In this document: piece by piece, positions 9,612 to 20,011 of the stretch | Layout of the letters: each line of letters starts with the position of its first letter | Position numbering within the stretch: position 1 is the first letter of the stretch | Source of the DNA: Phycicoccus sonneratiae | Lineage (GTDB): Bacteria; Actinomycetota; Actinomycetes; Actinomycetales; Dermatophilaceae | DNA: 64,000 nucleotides | NCBI RefSeq assembly: GCF_016887965.1 | Contig: NZ_JAFDVD010000005.1 | Location: 124,001-188,000, forward strand | Direction of reading: 5' to 3' | The notes under the pieces: generated by a model | Databases searched by the model: none | What the model was told of the DNA's origin: nothing | Seen by the model: the letters and a program-made list of their open reading frames with translations, nothing else | Made by a program: the position numbers and the translations under genes

Positions 9612-10529
9612 TCACTCGACCGAGGCGACGGCGAAGGTGTCGCAGCGGTTGAGGTCGCCGGTCGAGTAGCCCTGGAGGAACCAGCGCTGGCGAGCCTCCG
9701 CCGACCCGTGCGTCCACGTCTCGGGGTTGACCCGCCCGCTCGCCGACGCCTGGATGGTGTCGTCGCCGACGGCCTTGGCAGCCGAGAGGGCCGAGCGGAT
9801 GTCGGCGTCGGTGATCGGCCGGAGGAACGGCGTGCCGGTGTCCTCGTCGGGCACGCTGCTCGCGTGCTTGGCCCAGACGCCCGCGAGGCAGTCGGCCATC
9901 AGCTCGGTGCGGACCGCCCCGGACTCGGCCCCCTGCGGGTCCTGCTGGGCGCGGCCGAGCAGCCCGAGCTGGTCCTGGAGGGCGTGCCCGTACTCGTGCG
10001 CGACGACGTACTCCTGGGCCAGGGCTCCGTCGTCGGCGCCGAACCGGCTGGTCAGGAGCTCGAAGAAGCTCGCGTCGATGTAGACGAGCTTGTCGAGCGG
10101 GCAGTAGAACGGGCCGACCTGGTTGCTCGCGGTGCCGCAGGCGGACTGGGTCTGGCCGTCGTAGAGGACGGTCTGGGTCGGCTGCCACTCGCGCTTGTGG
10201 CGGACGAGCTCGTCGCCCCAGAAGGCCTGGACCGAGTTCACCGTGCCGACGACCCGGCACACGTCGCTGGAGTTGGCGTCCGCGCCGCTCTTGCACTCGT
10301 CGAAGGCGCTGCCGTCCTCGGTGCCACCCGCCTGCACCTGGCCGGGGTCGAGCTGGCCGCCACCGGTGGGCAGTGACCCGGGGTCGATGCCGAAGACCAT
10401 GAGCAGGATCGTGAGGATGATCCCGCCGATGCCGCCGCCGACGACCAGGCCACCCGGCCCGCCGCGACCCCCGCCACCGCCGGAGCGCACCTGCGAGGTG
10501 TCGAGCGTGACGTTGTCGTTGAAGCTCAT
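9612..10529 (-). CDS. YpfJ/KPN_02809-family neutral zinc metallopeptidase
   Basis: A 305-residue membrane-anchored metallopeptidase. A glycine-rich cytosolic start (about 1-27) is followed by one membrane segment (about 28-48), then an extracytoplasmic domain with zinc motif HEYGH at 178-182 and the usual family segments FYCPLDKLVYID before it and MADCLAGVWAKH after it. Paired cysteines (C79, C91, C131, C143) suit an exported domain. The physiological substrate is unknown. It is divergent from the ABC-F gene. Confidence 0.9.
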   Translation of the reverse strand: MSFNDNVTLDTSQVRSGGGGGRGGPGGLVVGGGIGGIILTILLMVFGIDPGSLPTGGGQLDPGQVQAGGTEDGSAFDECKSGADANSSDVCRVVGTVNSVQAFWGDELVRHKREWQPTQTVLYDGQTQSACGTASNQVGPFYCPLDKLVYIDASFFELLTSRFGADDGALAQEYVVAHEYGHALQDQLGLLGRAQQDPQGAESGAVRTELMADCLAGVWAKHASSVPDEDTGTPFLRPITDADIRSALSAAKAVGDDTIQASASGRVNPETWTHGSAEARQRWFLQGYSTGDLNRCDTFAVASVE

Positions 10530-10659
10530 GCGGCGGCCTCCGGACTCGTGCCGTGCCGGAGCGCTCCCCGGCCCGCCTTAGACTAGGGGTGACCACGCGC
10601 CGCCGGACACCATCGTCGCCCCCGTTCGCGCGCGTCGCCCCGACCCGAAGGACCCTCCC

Positions 10660-12258
10660 GTGATCACCGCTGCCGCCGTCGAGCTGCGCGCGGGCTCCCG
10701 CCTACTCCTGGACGACGCGACCTTCCGGGTGGCCGCAGGCGACCGCATCGGCCTCGTCGGCCGCAACGGGGCCGGCAAGACGACGCTCACGAAGACCCTC
10801 GCCGGCGTCACCCAGCCCGCCGCGGGGACCATCACCCGCACGGGCGAGGTCGGCTACCTCCCGCAGGATCCCCGCACCGGTGACCTCCACGTCTCCGCCC
10901 GCGACCGCGTGCTCTCGGCCCGCGGCCTCGACACCATCGTCCGCGACCTGCGGGCCGCCGAGCAGGCGATGGCCACCGAGACCGGCGAGAAGCAGGAGAA
11001 GGCGATGCGCCGTTACGCCCGGCTCGACGCCGAGTTCACCGCCGCCGGCGGGTACGCCGCCGAGTCCGAGGCCGCCCAGATCGCCGCCGCGCTCGGTCTC
11101 GAGGAGCGCCTCCTCGAGCAGGAGATCGGCACGCTCTCGGGTGGCCAGCGCCGCCGCGTCGAGCTGACCCGCATCCTCTTCTCCGGTGCCGAGACCCTGC
11201 TCCTCGACGAGCCGACCAACCACCTCGACGCCGACTCGATCGGCTGGCTGCGCGACCACCTCAAGGGCTACCGCGGGGGGCTGGTCGTCATCAGCCACGA
11301 CGTCGAGCTGCTCGACGTCGTCGTCAACAAGGTCTTCCACCTCGACGCCAACCGCGCCGAGCTCGACCAGTACAACCTCGGCTGGAAGGCCTACCTCCAG
11401 CAGCGCGAGACCGACGAGCGGCGCCGCAAGCGCGAGCGCGCCAACGCCGAGAAGAAGGCGTCGGCGCTCATGGCCCAGGCCGACAAGATGCGGGCCAAGG
11501 CGACGAAGACCGTTGCGGCGCAGAACATGCAGCGCCGGGCCGAGCGACTGCTCGGCGGCCTCGAGGCCGAGCGGGCCCACGACAAGGTGGCGAAGCTGCG
11601 GTTCCCGAAGCCCTCGCCGTGCGGGAAGACGCCGCTGCGCGCCACCGGGCTGTCCCGCTCGTACGGGTCGGCCGAGGTCTTCACCGACGTCGACCTCGCG
11701 ATCGACCGCGGCTCGCGCGTCGTCGTGCTCGGGCTCAACGGCGCCGGCAAGACCACCCTCCTGCGCCTGCTCGCCGGTGTCGACGCGCCCGACACCGGCC
11801 AGGTCGAGCCGGGCCACGGCCTCAAGCTGGGGTACTACGCGCAGGAGCACGAGAACCTCGACGTCGGGCGCACGGTGCTCGAGAACATGAAGTCGGCCGC
11901 GCCCGACCTCGGCGAGACCGAGGTCCGCAAGGTGCTCGGCTCGTTCCTCTTCAGCGGCGACGACGTCCTCAAGCCGGCCGGGGTCCTCTCCGGCGGCGAG
12001 AAGACCCGGCTCTCGCTGGCCCTGCTCGTCGTCTCCTCGGCGAACGTCCTGCTCCTCGACGAGCCGACGAACAACCTCGACCCCGCCAGCCGCGACGAGA
12101 TCCTCGGCGCCCTGAGCACCTACGAGGGCGCCGTCGTCCTCGTCACCCACGACGAGGGCGCCGTCGACGCCCTCGAGCCCGAGCGCATCCTCCTGCTCCC
12201 CGACGGCGTCGAGGACCTCTTCAGCGCCGACTACCGCGAGCTCGTCACCCTGGCCTGA
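10660..12258 (+). CDS. ABC-F family ATPase (EttA/Uup-like translation factor)
   Basis: A 532-residue protein with two ABC ATPase cassettes and no membrane segment. Domain 1 has Walker A GRNGAGKTT and signature LSGGQRRRVEL. Domain 2 has GLNGAGKTT and LSGGEKTRLSL. A charged linker with an ARM/P-site-tip-like stretch (RRRKRERANAEKKAS) lies between them. ABC-F proteins act on ribosomes. M. tuberculosis has a comparable ABC-F gene in the suf to fabG1-inhA interval (Rv1473, from memory). The GTG start follows a gaaggaccctccc leader. A TAGACT box about 75 bases upstream (10579-10584) may be its promoter. Confidence 0.9.
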   Translation: MITAAAVELRAGSRLLLDDATFRVAAGDRIGLVGRNGAGKTTLTKTLAGVTQPAAGTITRTGEVGYLPQDPRTGDLHVSARDRVLSARGLDTIVRDLRAAEQAMATETGEKQEKAMRRYARLDAEFTAAGGYAAESEAAQIAAALGLEERLLEQEIGTLSGGQRRRVELTRILFSGAETLLLDEPTNHLDADSIGWLRDHLKGYRGGLVVISHDVELLDVVVNKVFHLDANRAELDQYNLGWKAYLQQRETDERRRKRERANAEKKASALMAQADKMRAKATKTVAAQNMQRRAERLLGGLEAERAHDKVAKLRFPKPSPCGKTPLRATGLSRSYGSAEVFTDVDLAIDRGSRVVVLGLNGAGKTTLLRLLAGVDAPDTGQVEPGHGLKLGYYAQEHENLDVGRTVLENMKSAAPDLGETEVRKVLGSFLFSGDDVLKPAGVLSGGEKTRLSLALLVVSSANVLLLDEPTNNLDPASRDEILGALSTYEGAVVLVTHDEGAVDALEPERILLLPDGVEDLFSADYRELVTLA

Positions 12259-12293
12259 CGGTGGGCCGCCCGCGGGCGGCGCATACTGCACCC

Positions 12294-13352
12294 ATGAGGG
12301 GTCGCGCCGCCGCCGTGGGGGCCGTCGCCCTGCTCGCGCTCGGTGCCTGCGCGAACCCGGCGGCGACGAGGGACCCCACCCCGGAGGCGGCCCCGCGGCT
12401 GACGTCGGCCCCGGCGCTGTCGCCCACGCCGGTCCCCACCGTCCGCAGCCCGCGCCCGGACACGCTGCACTTCTCGGTCCTCGGCGACGTCGGCGCCACG
12501 GCGGACTCCCGGCGCGTCCTGTCGGCGGTCGGTGCCGCCGGCGACGCGTTCACGCTCGTGGTCGGCGACCTGTCGTACGGGGCGGCCGGGGCCGAGCCGG
12601 CGTGGTGCGACACCGTGAAGCAGGCCGTCGGGCCGCACCACCCGGTCGAGCTCGTCGCCGGCAACCACGAGGACCACGGGCCGAACGGCGACATCGACGC
12701 CTTCCGGGCCTGCCTGCCCAACCGGCTCCCCGGGCTCGTCGGGCGCTACGGGCAGGAGTGGTACGTCGACGTCCCGGCGGTGCACCCGCTCGTCCGCGTC
12801 GTCATGATCTCGCCGGCGCTCGACTTCGGTGCCGGGGAGTGGTCCTACGCCGCGGGAACGTCGCACTTCACCTGGACGCGAGACGCCCTCCGCTCGGCAC
12901 GGGCCGCGGGCATCCCGTGGGTGGTCGTCGGGATGCACAAGCCCTGCCTGTCGGTCGGGGTCTACGCCTGCGACCCGGGCGCCGACCTGATGAACCTCCT
13001 GCTGCGCGAGAAGGCCGACCTCGTCGTCACCGGCCACGAGCACATGTACCAGCGGACCAAGCGGCTGGCCCTCGGCCCCTCGTGCCCGGCGGTGGTCCCC
13101 GGCCGGTACGACTCGGGCTGCGTGACCGGTTCCGGGGGAACGACGTTCGTCACCGTGGGCACCGGCGGGCACGAGCTGCGCGACGTCGGACGCTCCGACA
13201 GCGAGGCGGGCTACTTCGCCGCGGTCAGCGCCCGCAACAAGGACGCGGCCTTCGGGTACCTCGCGGTGGACGCCACGAGCCGCACGCTCGACGCGCGGTT
13301 CCGCCCCGCGGCCGGGTCGACGTTCACCGACCGGGTGAGCCTCACCCGGTGA
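12294..13352 (+). CDS. Calcineurin-like metallophosphoesterase lipoprotein
   Basis: A 352-residue exported protein. The signal peptide ends in lipobox LGAC (LLALGACAN), so it should be lipid-anchored outside the membrane. A Pro/Thr-rich linker follows to about residue 55. The metallophosphoesterase core has GDVG, GDLSYG, GNHED, a His in GMHKPC and GHEHMYQR, the full set of metal-binding motifs, resembling purple acid phosphatases. The substrate is unknown. A CATACT -10-like box ends six bases before the ATG (12282-12287). Confidence 0.88.
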   Translation: MRGRAAAVGAVALLALGACANPAATRDPTPEAAPRLTSAPALSPTPVPTVRSPRPDTLHFSVLGDVGATADSRRVLSAVGAAGDAFTLVVGDLSYGAAGAEPAWCDTVKQAVGPHHPVELVAGNHEDHGPNGDIDAFRACLPNRLPGLVGRYGQEWYVDVPAVHPLVRVVMISPALDFGAGEWSYAAGTSHFTWTRDALRSARAAGIPWVVVGMHKPCLSVGVYACDPGADLMNLLLREKADLVVTGHEHMYQRTKRLALGPSCPAVVPGRYDSGCVTGSGGTTFVTVGTGGHELRDVGRSDSEAGYFAAVSARNKDAAFGYLAVDATSRTLDARFRPAAGSTFTDRVSLTR

Positions 13353-13358
13353 CGACGC

Positions 13359-14744
13359 TCAGCCCGGGATGGCCGGCAGCCGGGTGAGGGCGCGCGCGAC
13401 CGACTCCTGGAGCTCGGTGTCGTCCCACGTGTGGTCGACGAGGTCGCCGCGCAGGTAGGCGTCGTAGGCCGGCAGGTCGAGGTGGCCGTGGCCGCAGAGC
13501 GCGGTGAGGATGACCTTCTCCTCGCCGGTCTCGACGCAGCGGATGGCCTCGTCGACGGCGGCGGCGATCGCGTGCGTGGGCTCGGGGGCCGGGACGATGC
13601 CCTCGGTGCGGGCGAAGAGGACACCGGCGGCGAAGCAGTCCTTCTGCGTCTTCGCGGTCGCCTCGATGAGCCCCTCCTCGTAGAGATGGCTGATGAGCGG
13701 GCTCATCCCGTGGTAGCGCAGGCCGCCGGCGTGGATCGGGTCGGGGATGAAGTCGTGGCCGAGGGTGTGCATCTTGAGCAGCGGGGTCAGCCCGGCGACG
13801 TCACCGAAGTCGTAGGCGTAGGTGCCCTGCGTGAGCGACGGACAGGACGCGGGCTCGACCGCCCGGATGACCGGGCCGGTGCCGCCGGCGGCGAGCTTCT
13901 CGCGGAGGAACGGGAAGGTCAGCCCGCCGAAGTTCGAGCCGCCGCCGGTGCACCCGACGATGAGGTCGACGGCCTCGCCGACCTTGGCCAGCTGGAGCAG
14001 CGCCTCCTCACCGATGATCGTCTGGTGCAGCAGCACGTGGTTGAGCACCGAGCCGAGCGCGTAGTTGGCCGTCGGGTCCTGGGCGGCGACCTCGACCGCC
14101 TCGCTGATCGCCAGGCCGAGCGAGCCGGGGGAGTCGGGGTCGGCGGCGAGCATCGTCCGGCCGGCCTCCGTGAGGTCGGACGGGCTCGGGTGCACCGTGC
14201 CGCCGAAGGTCTCCATCATGATCTTGCGGTAGGGCTTGGCGTCGTACGAGGCGCGGACCTGCCAGATCTCGCACTCGAGGTCGAACTGGGCGCAGGCGAA
14301 CGCGAGCGAGGTGCCCCACTGGCCGGCCCCGGTCTCGGTGGTCAGCTTCCGCACGCCCGCCTTCGCGTTGTAGTACGCCTGCGGCACGGCCGTGTTCGGC
14401 TTGTGGGACCCGGCCGGGGAGACGCCCTCGTACTTGAACCAGATGTGGGCCGGGGTGCCGAGCGCCTTCTCGAGCCGGTGCGCCCGGTAGAGCGGCGAGG
14501 GCCGCCACAGCCGGTAGACGTCCTGGACCTCCTGCGGGATGTCGACGAAGCGGTCGGTCGTGACCTCCTGCGCGATGAGGTCCATCGGGAAGATCGCCGC
14601 GAGGTCGTCGGGCCCGACCGGCTGCCCGGTGCCCGGGTGCAGGGGCGGGGGTGGAGGCGTGGGGAGGTCGGCCACGAGGTTGTACCAGCGCGTCGGCATC
14701 TCGTCCTCGTCGAGCAGGACCTTGTGGCGCAGCGGCTCGGGCAC
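13359..14744 (-). CDS. TrpB2-type PLP-dependent tryptophan synthase beta chain
   Basis: A 461-residue TrpB-like enzyme of the longer TrpB2 class, expected to condense indole with serine. PLP lysine is in the SHKPNTA motif, substrate loop is [10 protein letters not shown], and the phosphate-binding loop is [11 protein letters not shown]. TrpB2 features are the long N-terminus ([13 protein letters not shown]) and the [14 protein letters not shown] segment. It stands alone without trpA or other trp genes, so indole salvage or another beta-replacement is possible. The GTG at 14744 is set by a ctggaggaacc ribosome site. Confidence 0.88.
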   Translation of the reverse strand: MPEPLRHKVLLDEDEMPTRWYNLVADLPTPPPPPLHPGTGQPVGPDDLAAIFPMDLIAQEVTTDRFVDIPQEVQDVYRLWRPSPLYRAHRLEKALGTPAHIWFKYEGVSPAGSHKPNTAVPQAYYNAKAGVRKLTTETGAGQWGTSLAFACAQFDLECEIWQVRASYDAKPYRKIMMETFGGTVHPSPSDLTEAGRTMLAADPDSPGSLGLAISEAVEVAAQDPTANYALGSVLNHVLLHQTIIGEEALLQLAKVGEAVDLIVGCTGGGSNFGGLTFPFLREKLAAGGTGPVIRAVEPASCPSLTQGTYAYDFGDVAGLTPLLKMHTLGHDFIPDPIHAGGLRYHGMSPLISHLYEEGLIEATAKTQKDCFAAGVLFARTEGIVPAPEPTHAIAAAVDEAIRCVETGEEKVILTALCGHGHLDLPAYDAYLRGDLVDHTWDDTELQESVARALTRLPAIPG

Positions 14745-14889
14745 GGTTCCTCCAGCACGTCGGTGGGGTGGTGCGGTCATCCTCCGGGCGGCCGCCACGG
14801 CGCACAAGGGGGTGCCCACGGCGCGCGGAACACCTGTCGGCGCGCGGTGGTTGACTGACGAGCGACGACGACGAGGAGCTGACGACCGG

Positions 14890-16788
14890 ATGAGCATGCA
14901 AGGGTGGCAGGCGCTGCACAGCCTGAGCCGTGACTCCAGCGTGAAGGAGCGCCGGCTGACGCCGGGCACCACCCGCCGGGTGCTCGGTTACGCCCGCCCG
15001 TACAAGACGGCCATCGCCTGGTTCCTCGGGCTCGTCGTCGTCGAGTCGGGCCTCGTCGTCGCGACCCCGCTGCTGCTCAAGTCGATCATCGACGACGGCA
15101 TCTACCCCAAGGACTCCGGCCTCGTCGTCCGCCTGTCGCTGCTCGTCGCGGCCATCGCCGTCGTCGGGGGAGTGCTCACGCTCGTCGAGCGGTGGTTCTC
15201 GGCGCGCATCGGGGAGGGGCTCATCTACGACCTGCGCACCGAGGTCTTCTCGCACGTGCTCCGTCAGCCGGTCGCGTTCTTCACCCGCGCCCAGACCGGC
15301 GCCCTCGTCACCCGGCTCGGCAACGACGTCATCGGGGCGCAGCAGGCGTTCACCTCGGTGCTGTCCAGCGTCGTCAGCAACGCCATCACCCTCGTGCTCA
15401 TCGTCGGGGCCATGGCCCTGCTCTCCTGGCAGCTCACCCTGGCCGCACTGCTCCTGGTGCCGTTCTTCCTGCTGCCCGCGCGCTTCATGGGGCGCCGGCT
15501 GGCCTCCCTCGCGCACGAGCAGATGGTGCAGAACGCCGACCTCGGCACCCGGATGACCGAGCGCTTCAACGTCGCGGGGGCGCTGCTCGTCAAGCTCTTC
15601 GGCCGCCCGGTCGTCGAGGACGGCGAGTACGCCACCCGGGCGGCCCGGGTGCGCGACATCGGGGTCCGCATCGCGGTCAACCGGTCGGTGTTCTTCGTCG
15701 CGCTCACGCTCGTCGCCTCACTGGCCACGGCGATGGTCTACGGCGTCGGCGGCCTCATGGCCGTCGGGGGCTCGCTCACCGTCGGCACCCTCATCGCACT
15801 CACCGCGCTGCTGGCCCGCCTCTACGGCCCGCTGACCGCCATCTCGAACGTCCGCGTCGACATCATGACCGCACTCGTGTCCTTCGAGCGCGTCTTCGAG
15901 GTCCTCGACCTCGAGCCGCTCGTCGCCGAGGCCCCGGACGCCGTCCCGGTCCCCGCCGGTCCGGTGCGCGTCGAGGTCGACCGCGTCGGCTTCTCCTACC
16001 CGTCGGCCGACGAGGTGTCGCTCGCCTCCCTCGAGAGCACCGCCACCGGCGACCGCCGGGGCAGCGGGCCGGTGCTGCGCGACGTCTCGTTCACGGTCGA
16101 GCCCGGAAGCCTCGTCGCCCTCGTCGGCCCGAGCGGTGCCGGCAAGACGACCATCACCGCGCTCGTCGCCCGGCTCTACGACCCCACCACCGGGGCCGTC
16201 CGCATCAACGGGGTCGACCTGCGGCAGGCCGGCAGCGAGTCGCTCCACGACGCGGTCGGGGTCGTCACCCAGGACGCCCACCTCTTCCACGACACGATCC
16301 GGGCCAACCTCGACTACGCGGCCCCGAGCGCCACCGAGGAGCAGATGGTCGCCGCGCTGCGGGCCGCGCAGGTCTGGTCGCTCGTCGACTCGCTGCCCTC
16401 GGGCCTCGACACCGTCGTCGGAGACCGCGGCCACCGCCTGTCCGGTGGCGAGAAGCAGCGCCTCGCCATCGCGCGCCTGCTGCTCAAGGGTCCCGGGCTC
16501 ATCGTCCTCGACGAGGCCACCGCGCACCTCGACAGCGAGTCCGAGCAGGCCCTCCAGCGCGCCCTCGACGAGGCCCTGCGCGACCGCTCGGCGCTCGTCA
16601 TCGCGCACCGGCTGTCCACGGTCCGGCACGCCGACCAGATCCTCGTCGTCGACGACGGCCGCATCGTCGAGCGGGGCACCCACGCCGAGCTCGTGGCCGC
16701 CGACGGCCTCTACGCCGAGCTCTACCGCACCCAGTTCGACGACGAGCTCGGCGAGGTCCTCGACACCCCCACGTCGACGCCCCGCTAG
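14890..16788 (+). CDS. ABC exporter, fused permease-ATPase (MsbA/MdlB type)
   Basis: A 632-residue half-transporter that would work as a homodimer. About six membrane segments lie in residues 35-325. The C-terminal ATPase has Walker [11 protein letters not shown]-loop [10 protein letters not shown], signature [12 protein letters not shown], Walker [13 protein letters not shown] and H-loop IAHRLSTV. The substrate (lipid, peptide or drug) cannot be read from sequence. It starts at an ATG after an aggagctg ribosome site. A ttgact at 14851 could be part of its promoter, which lies in the divergent gap shared with trpB2. Confidence 0.9.
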   Translation: MSMQGWQALHSLSRDSSVKERRLTPGTTRRVLGYARPYKTAIAWFLGLVVVESGLVVATPLLLKSIIDDGIYPKDSGLVVRLSLLVAAIAVVGGVLTLVERWFSARIGEGLIYDLRTEVFSHVLRQPVAFFTRAQTGALVTRLGNDVIGAQQAFTSVLSSVVSNAITLVLIVGAMALLSWQLTLAALLLVPFFLLPARFMGRRLASLAHEQMVQNADLGTRMTERFNVAGALLVKLFGRPVVEDGEYATRAARVRDIGVRIAVNRSVFFVALTLVASLATAMVYGVGGLMAVGGSLTVGTLIALTALLARLYGPLTAISNVRVDIMTALVSFERVFEVLDLEPLVAEAPDAVPVPAGPVRVEVDRVGFSYPSADEVSLASLESTATGDRRGSGPVLRDVSFTVEPGSLVALVGPSGAGKTTITALVARLYDPTTGAVRINGVDLRQAGSESLHDAVGVVTQDAHLFHDTIRANLDYAAPSATEEQMVAALRAAQVWSLVDSLPSGLDTVVGDRGHRLSGGEKQRLAIARLLLKGPGLIVLDEATAHLDSESEQALQRALDEALRDRSALVIAHRLSTVRHADQILVVDDGRIVERGTHAELVAADGLYAELYRTQFDDELGEVLDTPTSTPR

Positions 16789-16791
16789 GCC

Positions 16792-18138
16792 TCAGGCCGG
16801 GGCGACGTGCTCGAAGGAGCCGCCGCGGAAGGCGTCGACGAAGAGCCGGTGGTCCTCGCGGGCCTGCTCCGAGTACTCGCGGGCGAACTCGCGCATCGTC
16901 GTGACGAGGCCGTCGACGTCGCCGCCCACCGCAGCGCCGACCGCGTCCTCGACGCTGACGGCCACGAGGTCCTGGTCGGACTCGGAGTCGGCGACGCAGT
17001 GGATCTTCGCCGTCGCACGCCCGAGCTGCGGCACGAGCACCTCGAGGTCCCCCGGCTCGGTCACCTCGTCCCACGACAGGTCCGCCTCGTAGGGCGAGAC
17101 CTCGCTGACGACGAAGCCGACCGGCCCGTCGCGCCCGGCGAGCGAGGTCCAGCCGAGGAACCGGTCGGCGTGCGCCTGGAGGGCCCGCTGCGAGATGGCC
17201 GTGCGGTGACCGTGGTGCTCGAAGTACGAGGCGCCGCGCTCGTCGTCGACCACGCGGCTCGGCGCCGCGACGTTGCCCTGCTTCATCGAGAGCACGACGT
17301 CGTTGTCGAGCGCCTGGGTGAACCCCTCGATTAGCACGCTGTAGGCCGGCAGCCCCGCGCTGCCGATGCCGAACCCGGAGCGCCCGACGACGTCGAGGAC
17401 GTCGAACGTCACGCTGTCCCGGTGCGGCGTCGGCAGGGTGTGCCGGTACCCGTCGAACGCCGCCCGCACCGAATCCTCCTCGTCGGGCTCGAGGCGGCGC
17501 ACCCCCGGGCCGTCGGCGAACCGCCGGCGGAAGTCCTCGACGACCGTCATCGACTCGAGGAGCCCGACCCGCGTCGTCAGCTTGGCGCGGTGCAGCGCGT
17601 CGAGCACCGCTCCCTCGCCGGTCTCGAGGGTGAGGGCCCACTCGGTGTCGTCGGCGACCTCCCGGTAGTGCTCGACCTGGTCGAGGTAGGCCCGCACGTA
17701 GGTCGCGACGAGGTCGTCGACGACGGTCTCGGGCAACGCCTTCTGCCAGCACATCAGCGACAGGCTGGCCACGAACCGCGCGAGGTCCCACGTCCAGTGA
17801 CCGAGGTAGGCCTCGTCGAAGTCGTTGACGTCGAAGACGAGCCGGCCATCGGCGTCGAGGTAGGTGCCGAAGTTCTCGGCGTGCAGGTCGCCCTGCACCC
17901 ACACCCGCGAGGACGCGTCGTCGACCCACCGGACGTCGAAGTCCGCGAACCGGCCGCCCGCGCCCACGTCGGCGTAGAAGAGGCACGCCGAGCCGCGGTA
18001 GAACGCGAACGGGTCGCGGGCCATCTTCCGGAACTTCGTGCGGAAGCCGTGCGGGTCGGCGCGCATCAGGGGCTCGAAGGCCTCGAGGAGGGTGTCGACG
18101 ACGAGGGCGGTGCGGTCCCCGCGGGGCTCCTGGCTCAT
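16792..18138 (-). CDS. DUF2252 family protein
   Basis: A 448-residue DUF2252 protein, a group with a protein-kinase-like/aminoglycoside-phosphotransferase-like fold and unknown function. Typical segments are RKMARDPFAFYRGSA near the start, WVQGDLHAENFGTY (the kinase-like HxDxxxxN-type catalytic loop), FDVNDFDEAYLG (DFD metal motif), and GSAGLPAYSVLIEG. The ATG at 18138 has a weak leader. It is convergent with the ABC exporter with only three bases between stops. Confidence 0.85.
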   Translation of the reverse strand: MSQEPRGDRTALVVDTLLEAFEPLMRADPHGFRTKFRKMARDPFAFYRGSACLFYADVGAGGRFADFDVRWVDDASSRVWVQGDLHAENFGTYLDADGRLVFDVNDFDEAYLGHWTWDLARFVASLSLMCWQKALPETVVDDLVATYVRAYLDQVEHYREVADDTEWALTLETGEGAVLDALHRAKLTTRVGLLESMTVVEDFRRRFADGPGVRRLEPDEEDSVRAAFDGYRHTLPTPHRDSVTFDVLDVVGRSGFGIGSAGLPAYSVLIEGFTQALDNDVVLSMKQGNVAAPSRVVDDERGASYFEHHGHRTAISQRALQAHADRFLGWTSLAGRDGPVGFVVSEVSPYEADLSWDEVTEPGDLEVLVPQLGRATAKIHCVADSESDQDLVAVSVEDAVGAAVGGDVDGLVTTMREFAREYSEQAREDHRLFVDAFRGGSFEHVAPA

Positions 18139-18174
18139 TCCCGCACGATGCCACGTGAGGCTGAACGCCCGCCC

Positions 18175-18963
18175 TCAGGCGTCCTCCTCGTCCCAGATCC
18201 GCACCTTCTTCTCCTTCGGTGGGTACTTCTCGGGGTGCGCGAGCCGTTCCTCCCGGCGGACCCCGAAGCCGACGAGCACGAAGCCGGCGACCGTCGCCAT
18301 CCACCACTGGTAGGCGTAGGCGAGGTGCGGACCGAGGCTGCGGTCCGGCGGCGCGAGGGCCTGCGGGCGCGCCGGGGTGGAGCCGTCGGCGGCGGTCTCG
18401 CCCTGGAGCAGCACGTAGCCCGGCAGCAGCGTGGTCCCCAGGGCCGCGGAGGCGTCGCGCACTGACAGGTTCGCGATCTGACCGGGTGCCGGGGGCCGGC
18501 CGGGGGAGGCCTCGCCGTGCCGCGCCCACCCGATCACCGTCACCTCACCGCTCGGTGCCGGGGCGACCGAGGGCAGCACGCTCGCCCCGCGGTCCGAGGC
18601 CGGGACCCAGCCGCGGTCGACGAGCACGTCGGTGCCGCCGTCGGTGGGGCGCAGGGCCCAGAGCACCTCGAGCCCGACCTCGCCGTCGTTGGGTCGGCCG
18701 CGCACGAACAGGGGCCCCTCGACGTAGGCGCCCCGCACGGTGACGCGGGTCCACTCGGCGTCGCGGGCCACGCCGGCACCGGTGACGACGTCCTCGACCG
18801 GCACGGGGGTGGCGCGGTAGTGCTCGTCGAGGAGGGCGTTGCGCTCGACCTTCGCCTCGTGGCGGTGGTACTGCCACCAGCCGAGGTGGTAGGCCGCGAC
18901 GGCGAAGAGCGCCGCGAGGACCAGCGCGCCGAGCCAGCGAGGAGACACCAGCCGACGCAGCAC
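18175..18963 (-). CDS. SURF1-family protein, cytochrome oxidase assembly factor
   Basis: A 262-residue membrane protein of the SURF1 family, which helps assemble heme-copper cytochrome c oxidase. It has one N-terminal membrane segment (about 9-28), the LGWWQYHR signature just after it, an external domain, and a second membrane segment near residues 220-238 (AYQWWMATVAGFVLVGFG). The charged cytosolic tail is typical of actinobacterial members. The GTG at 18963 has a TAACGT box six bases upstream. It is divergent from moaA with only 33 bases between starts. Confidence 0.88.
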   Translation of the reverse strand: MLRRLVSPRWLGALVLAALFAVAAYHLGWWQYHRHEAKVERNALLDEHYRATPVPVEDVVTGAGVARDAEWTRVTVRGAYVEGPLFVRGRPNDGEVGLEVLWALRPTDGGTDVLVDRGWVPASDRGASVLPSVAPAPSGEVTVIGWARHGEASPGRPPAPGQIANLSVRDASAALGTTLLPGYVLLQGETAADGSTPARPQALAPPDRSLGPHLAYAYQWWMATVAGFVLVGFGVRREERLAHPEKYPPKEKKVRIWDEEDA

Positions 18964-18969
18964 CGTTCC

Positions 18970-18988
18970 ACGTTACGCGACGTAGGCT
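18970..18988. promoter_or_regulatory. Back-to-back -10 boxes of SURF1 and moaA
   Basis: On the minus strand TAACGT (complement of 18970-18975) lies six bases before the SURF1 GTG. On the plus strand TAGGCT (18983-18988) lies eight bases before the moaA ATG. With 33 bases between start codons the two promoters must overlap, so the two genes probably compete for polymerase. Confidence 0.5.
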
Positions 18989-18996
18989 GTTCCCCT

Positions 18997-19998
18997 ATGA
19001 CCGACCTCCCCGAGCCCCGCCTCCTCGACCGCTTCGGCCGTGTCGGGCGCGACCTGCGCGTCTCGGTCACCGACCGGTGCAACCTGCGCTGCACGTACTG
19101 CATGCCGGCCGAGGGCCTCGACTGGATGGCCAAGCCCGAGATGCTCACCGACGACGAGCTCGTGCGCCTCGTGCGGGTCATGGTCGATCTCGGGGTCACG
19201 AACGTCCGCCTCACCGGCGGCGAGCCGCTGCTGCGGCGCAGCCTGGTCCACGTCGTGCGGGGGATCGCCGGGCTCGAGCCGCGTCCGCGCATCGCGATGA
19301 CGACCAACGGCGTGGGCCTCGACCGGCTCGCCGCGCCCCTCGCCGAGGCCGGCCTCGACCGCGTCAACATCAGCCTCGACACGATCGACCCGCAGCAGTT
19401 CCGCGACCTCACCCGGCGCGACCGCTTCGAGGACGTCGAGGCCGGGCTCAAGGCCGCCGCCGACGCCGGGCTGACGCCCGTCAAGGTCAACGCCGTCGCG
19501 ATGCGGGGCTTCAACGACGAGGGCGTCGCCGACCTGCTCGGCTGGTGCCTCGACCGCGGCTACGCGCTGCGGTTCATCGAGCAGATGCCGCTCGACGCCC
19601 AGCACGCTTGGGACCGTTCGCGGATGGTCTCCCAGGCCGAGATCCTCGAGCGCCTCGGCGAGCGGTTCCGGCTCACCCCGGTCGAGGGTCGCGGTAGCGC
19701 CCCCGCCGAGCTGTTCCACGTCGACGGCGGCCCCGAGACGGTCGGGGTCATCGCGAGCGTGTCCGCTCCGTTCTGCGCGGCCTGCGACCGGGTCCGGCTC
19801 ACCGCCGACGGCCAGCTGCGCAACTGCCTCTTCGCCCGCTCGGAGGTCGACCTGCGCGGTCCGATACGCGAGGGCGCCACCGACGCCGAGCTCGCCGACC
19901 TCGTCGTCGCGGAGATGTGGGCCAAGAAGGCCGGGCACGGCATCGACCGCCCGGACTTCGAGCAGCCGGACCGCCCGATGTCGGCGATCGGCGGCTGA
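18997..19998 (+). CDS. moaA: MoaA, GTP 3',8-cyclase (molybdenum cofactor)
   Basis: A 333-residue radical SAM enzyme for the first step of molybdopterin synthesis. The N-terminal cluster is C28-x3-C32-x2-C35 (CNLRCTYC). The C-terminal cluster that binds GTP is C260, C263 and C277 (FCAACDRVR ... RNCLF). The protein ends MSAIGG, with the double glycine needed for activity in MoaA. The SAM-binding LTGGEPLLR is intact. No other molybdopterin gene is adjacent. The ATG has a leaderless-type TAGGCT box. Confidence 0.95.
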   Translation: MTDLPEPRLLDRFGRVGRDLRVSVTDRCNLRCTYCMPAEGLDWMAKPEMLTDDELVRLVRVMVDLGVTNVRLTGGEPLLRRSLVHVVRGIAGLEPRPRIAMTTNGVGLDRLAAPLAEAGLDRVNISLDTIDPQQFRDLTRRDRFEDVEAGLKAAADAGLTPVKVNAVAMRGFNDEGVADLLGWCLDRGYALRFIEQMPLDAQHAWDRSRMVSQAEILERLGERFRLTPVEGRGSAPAELFHVDGGPETVGVIASVSAPFCAACDRVRLTADGQLRNCLFARSEVDLRGPIREGATDAELADLVVAEMWAKKAGHGIDRPDFEQPDRPMSAIGG

Positions 19999-20011
19999 CC
20001 GACCGGCCGGG

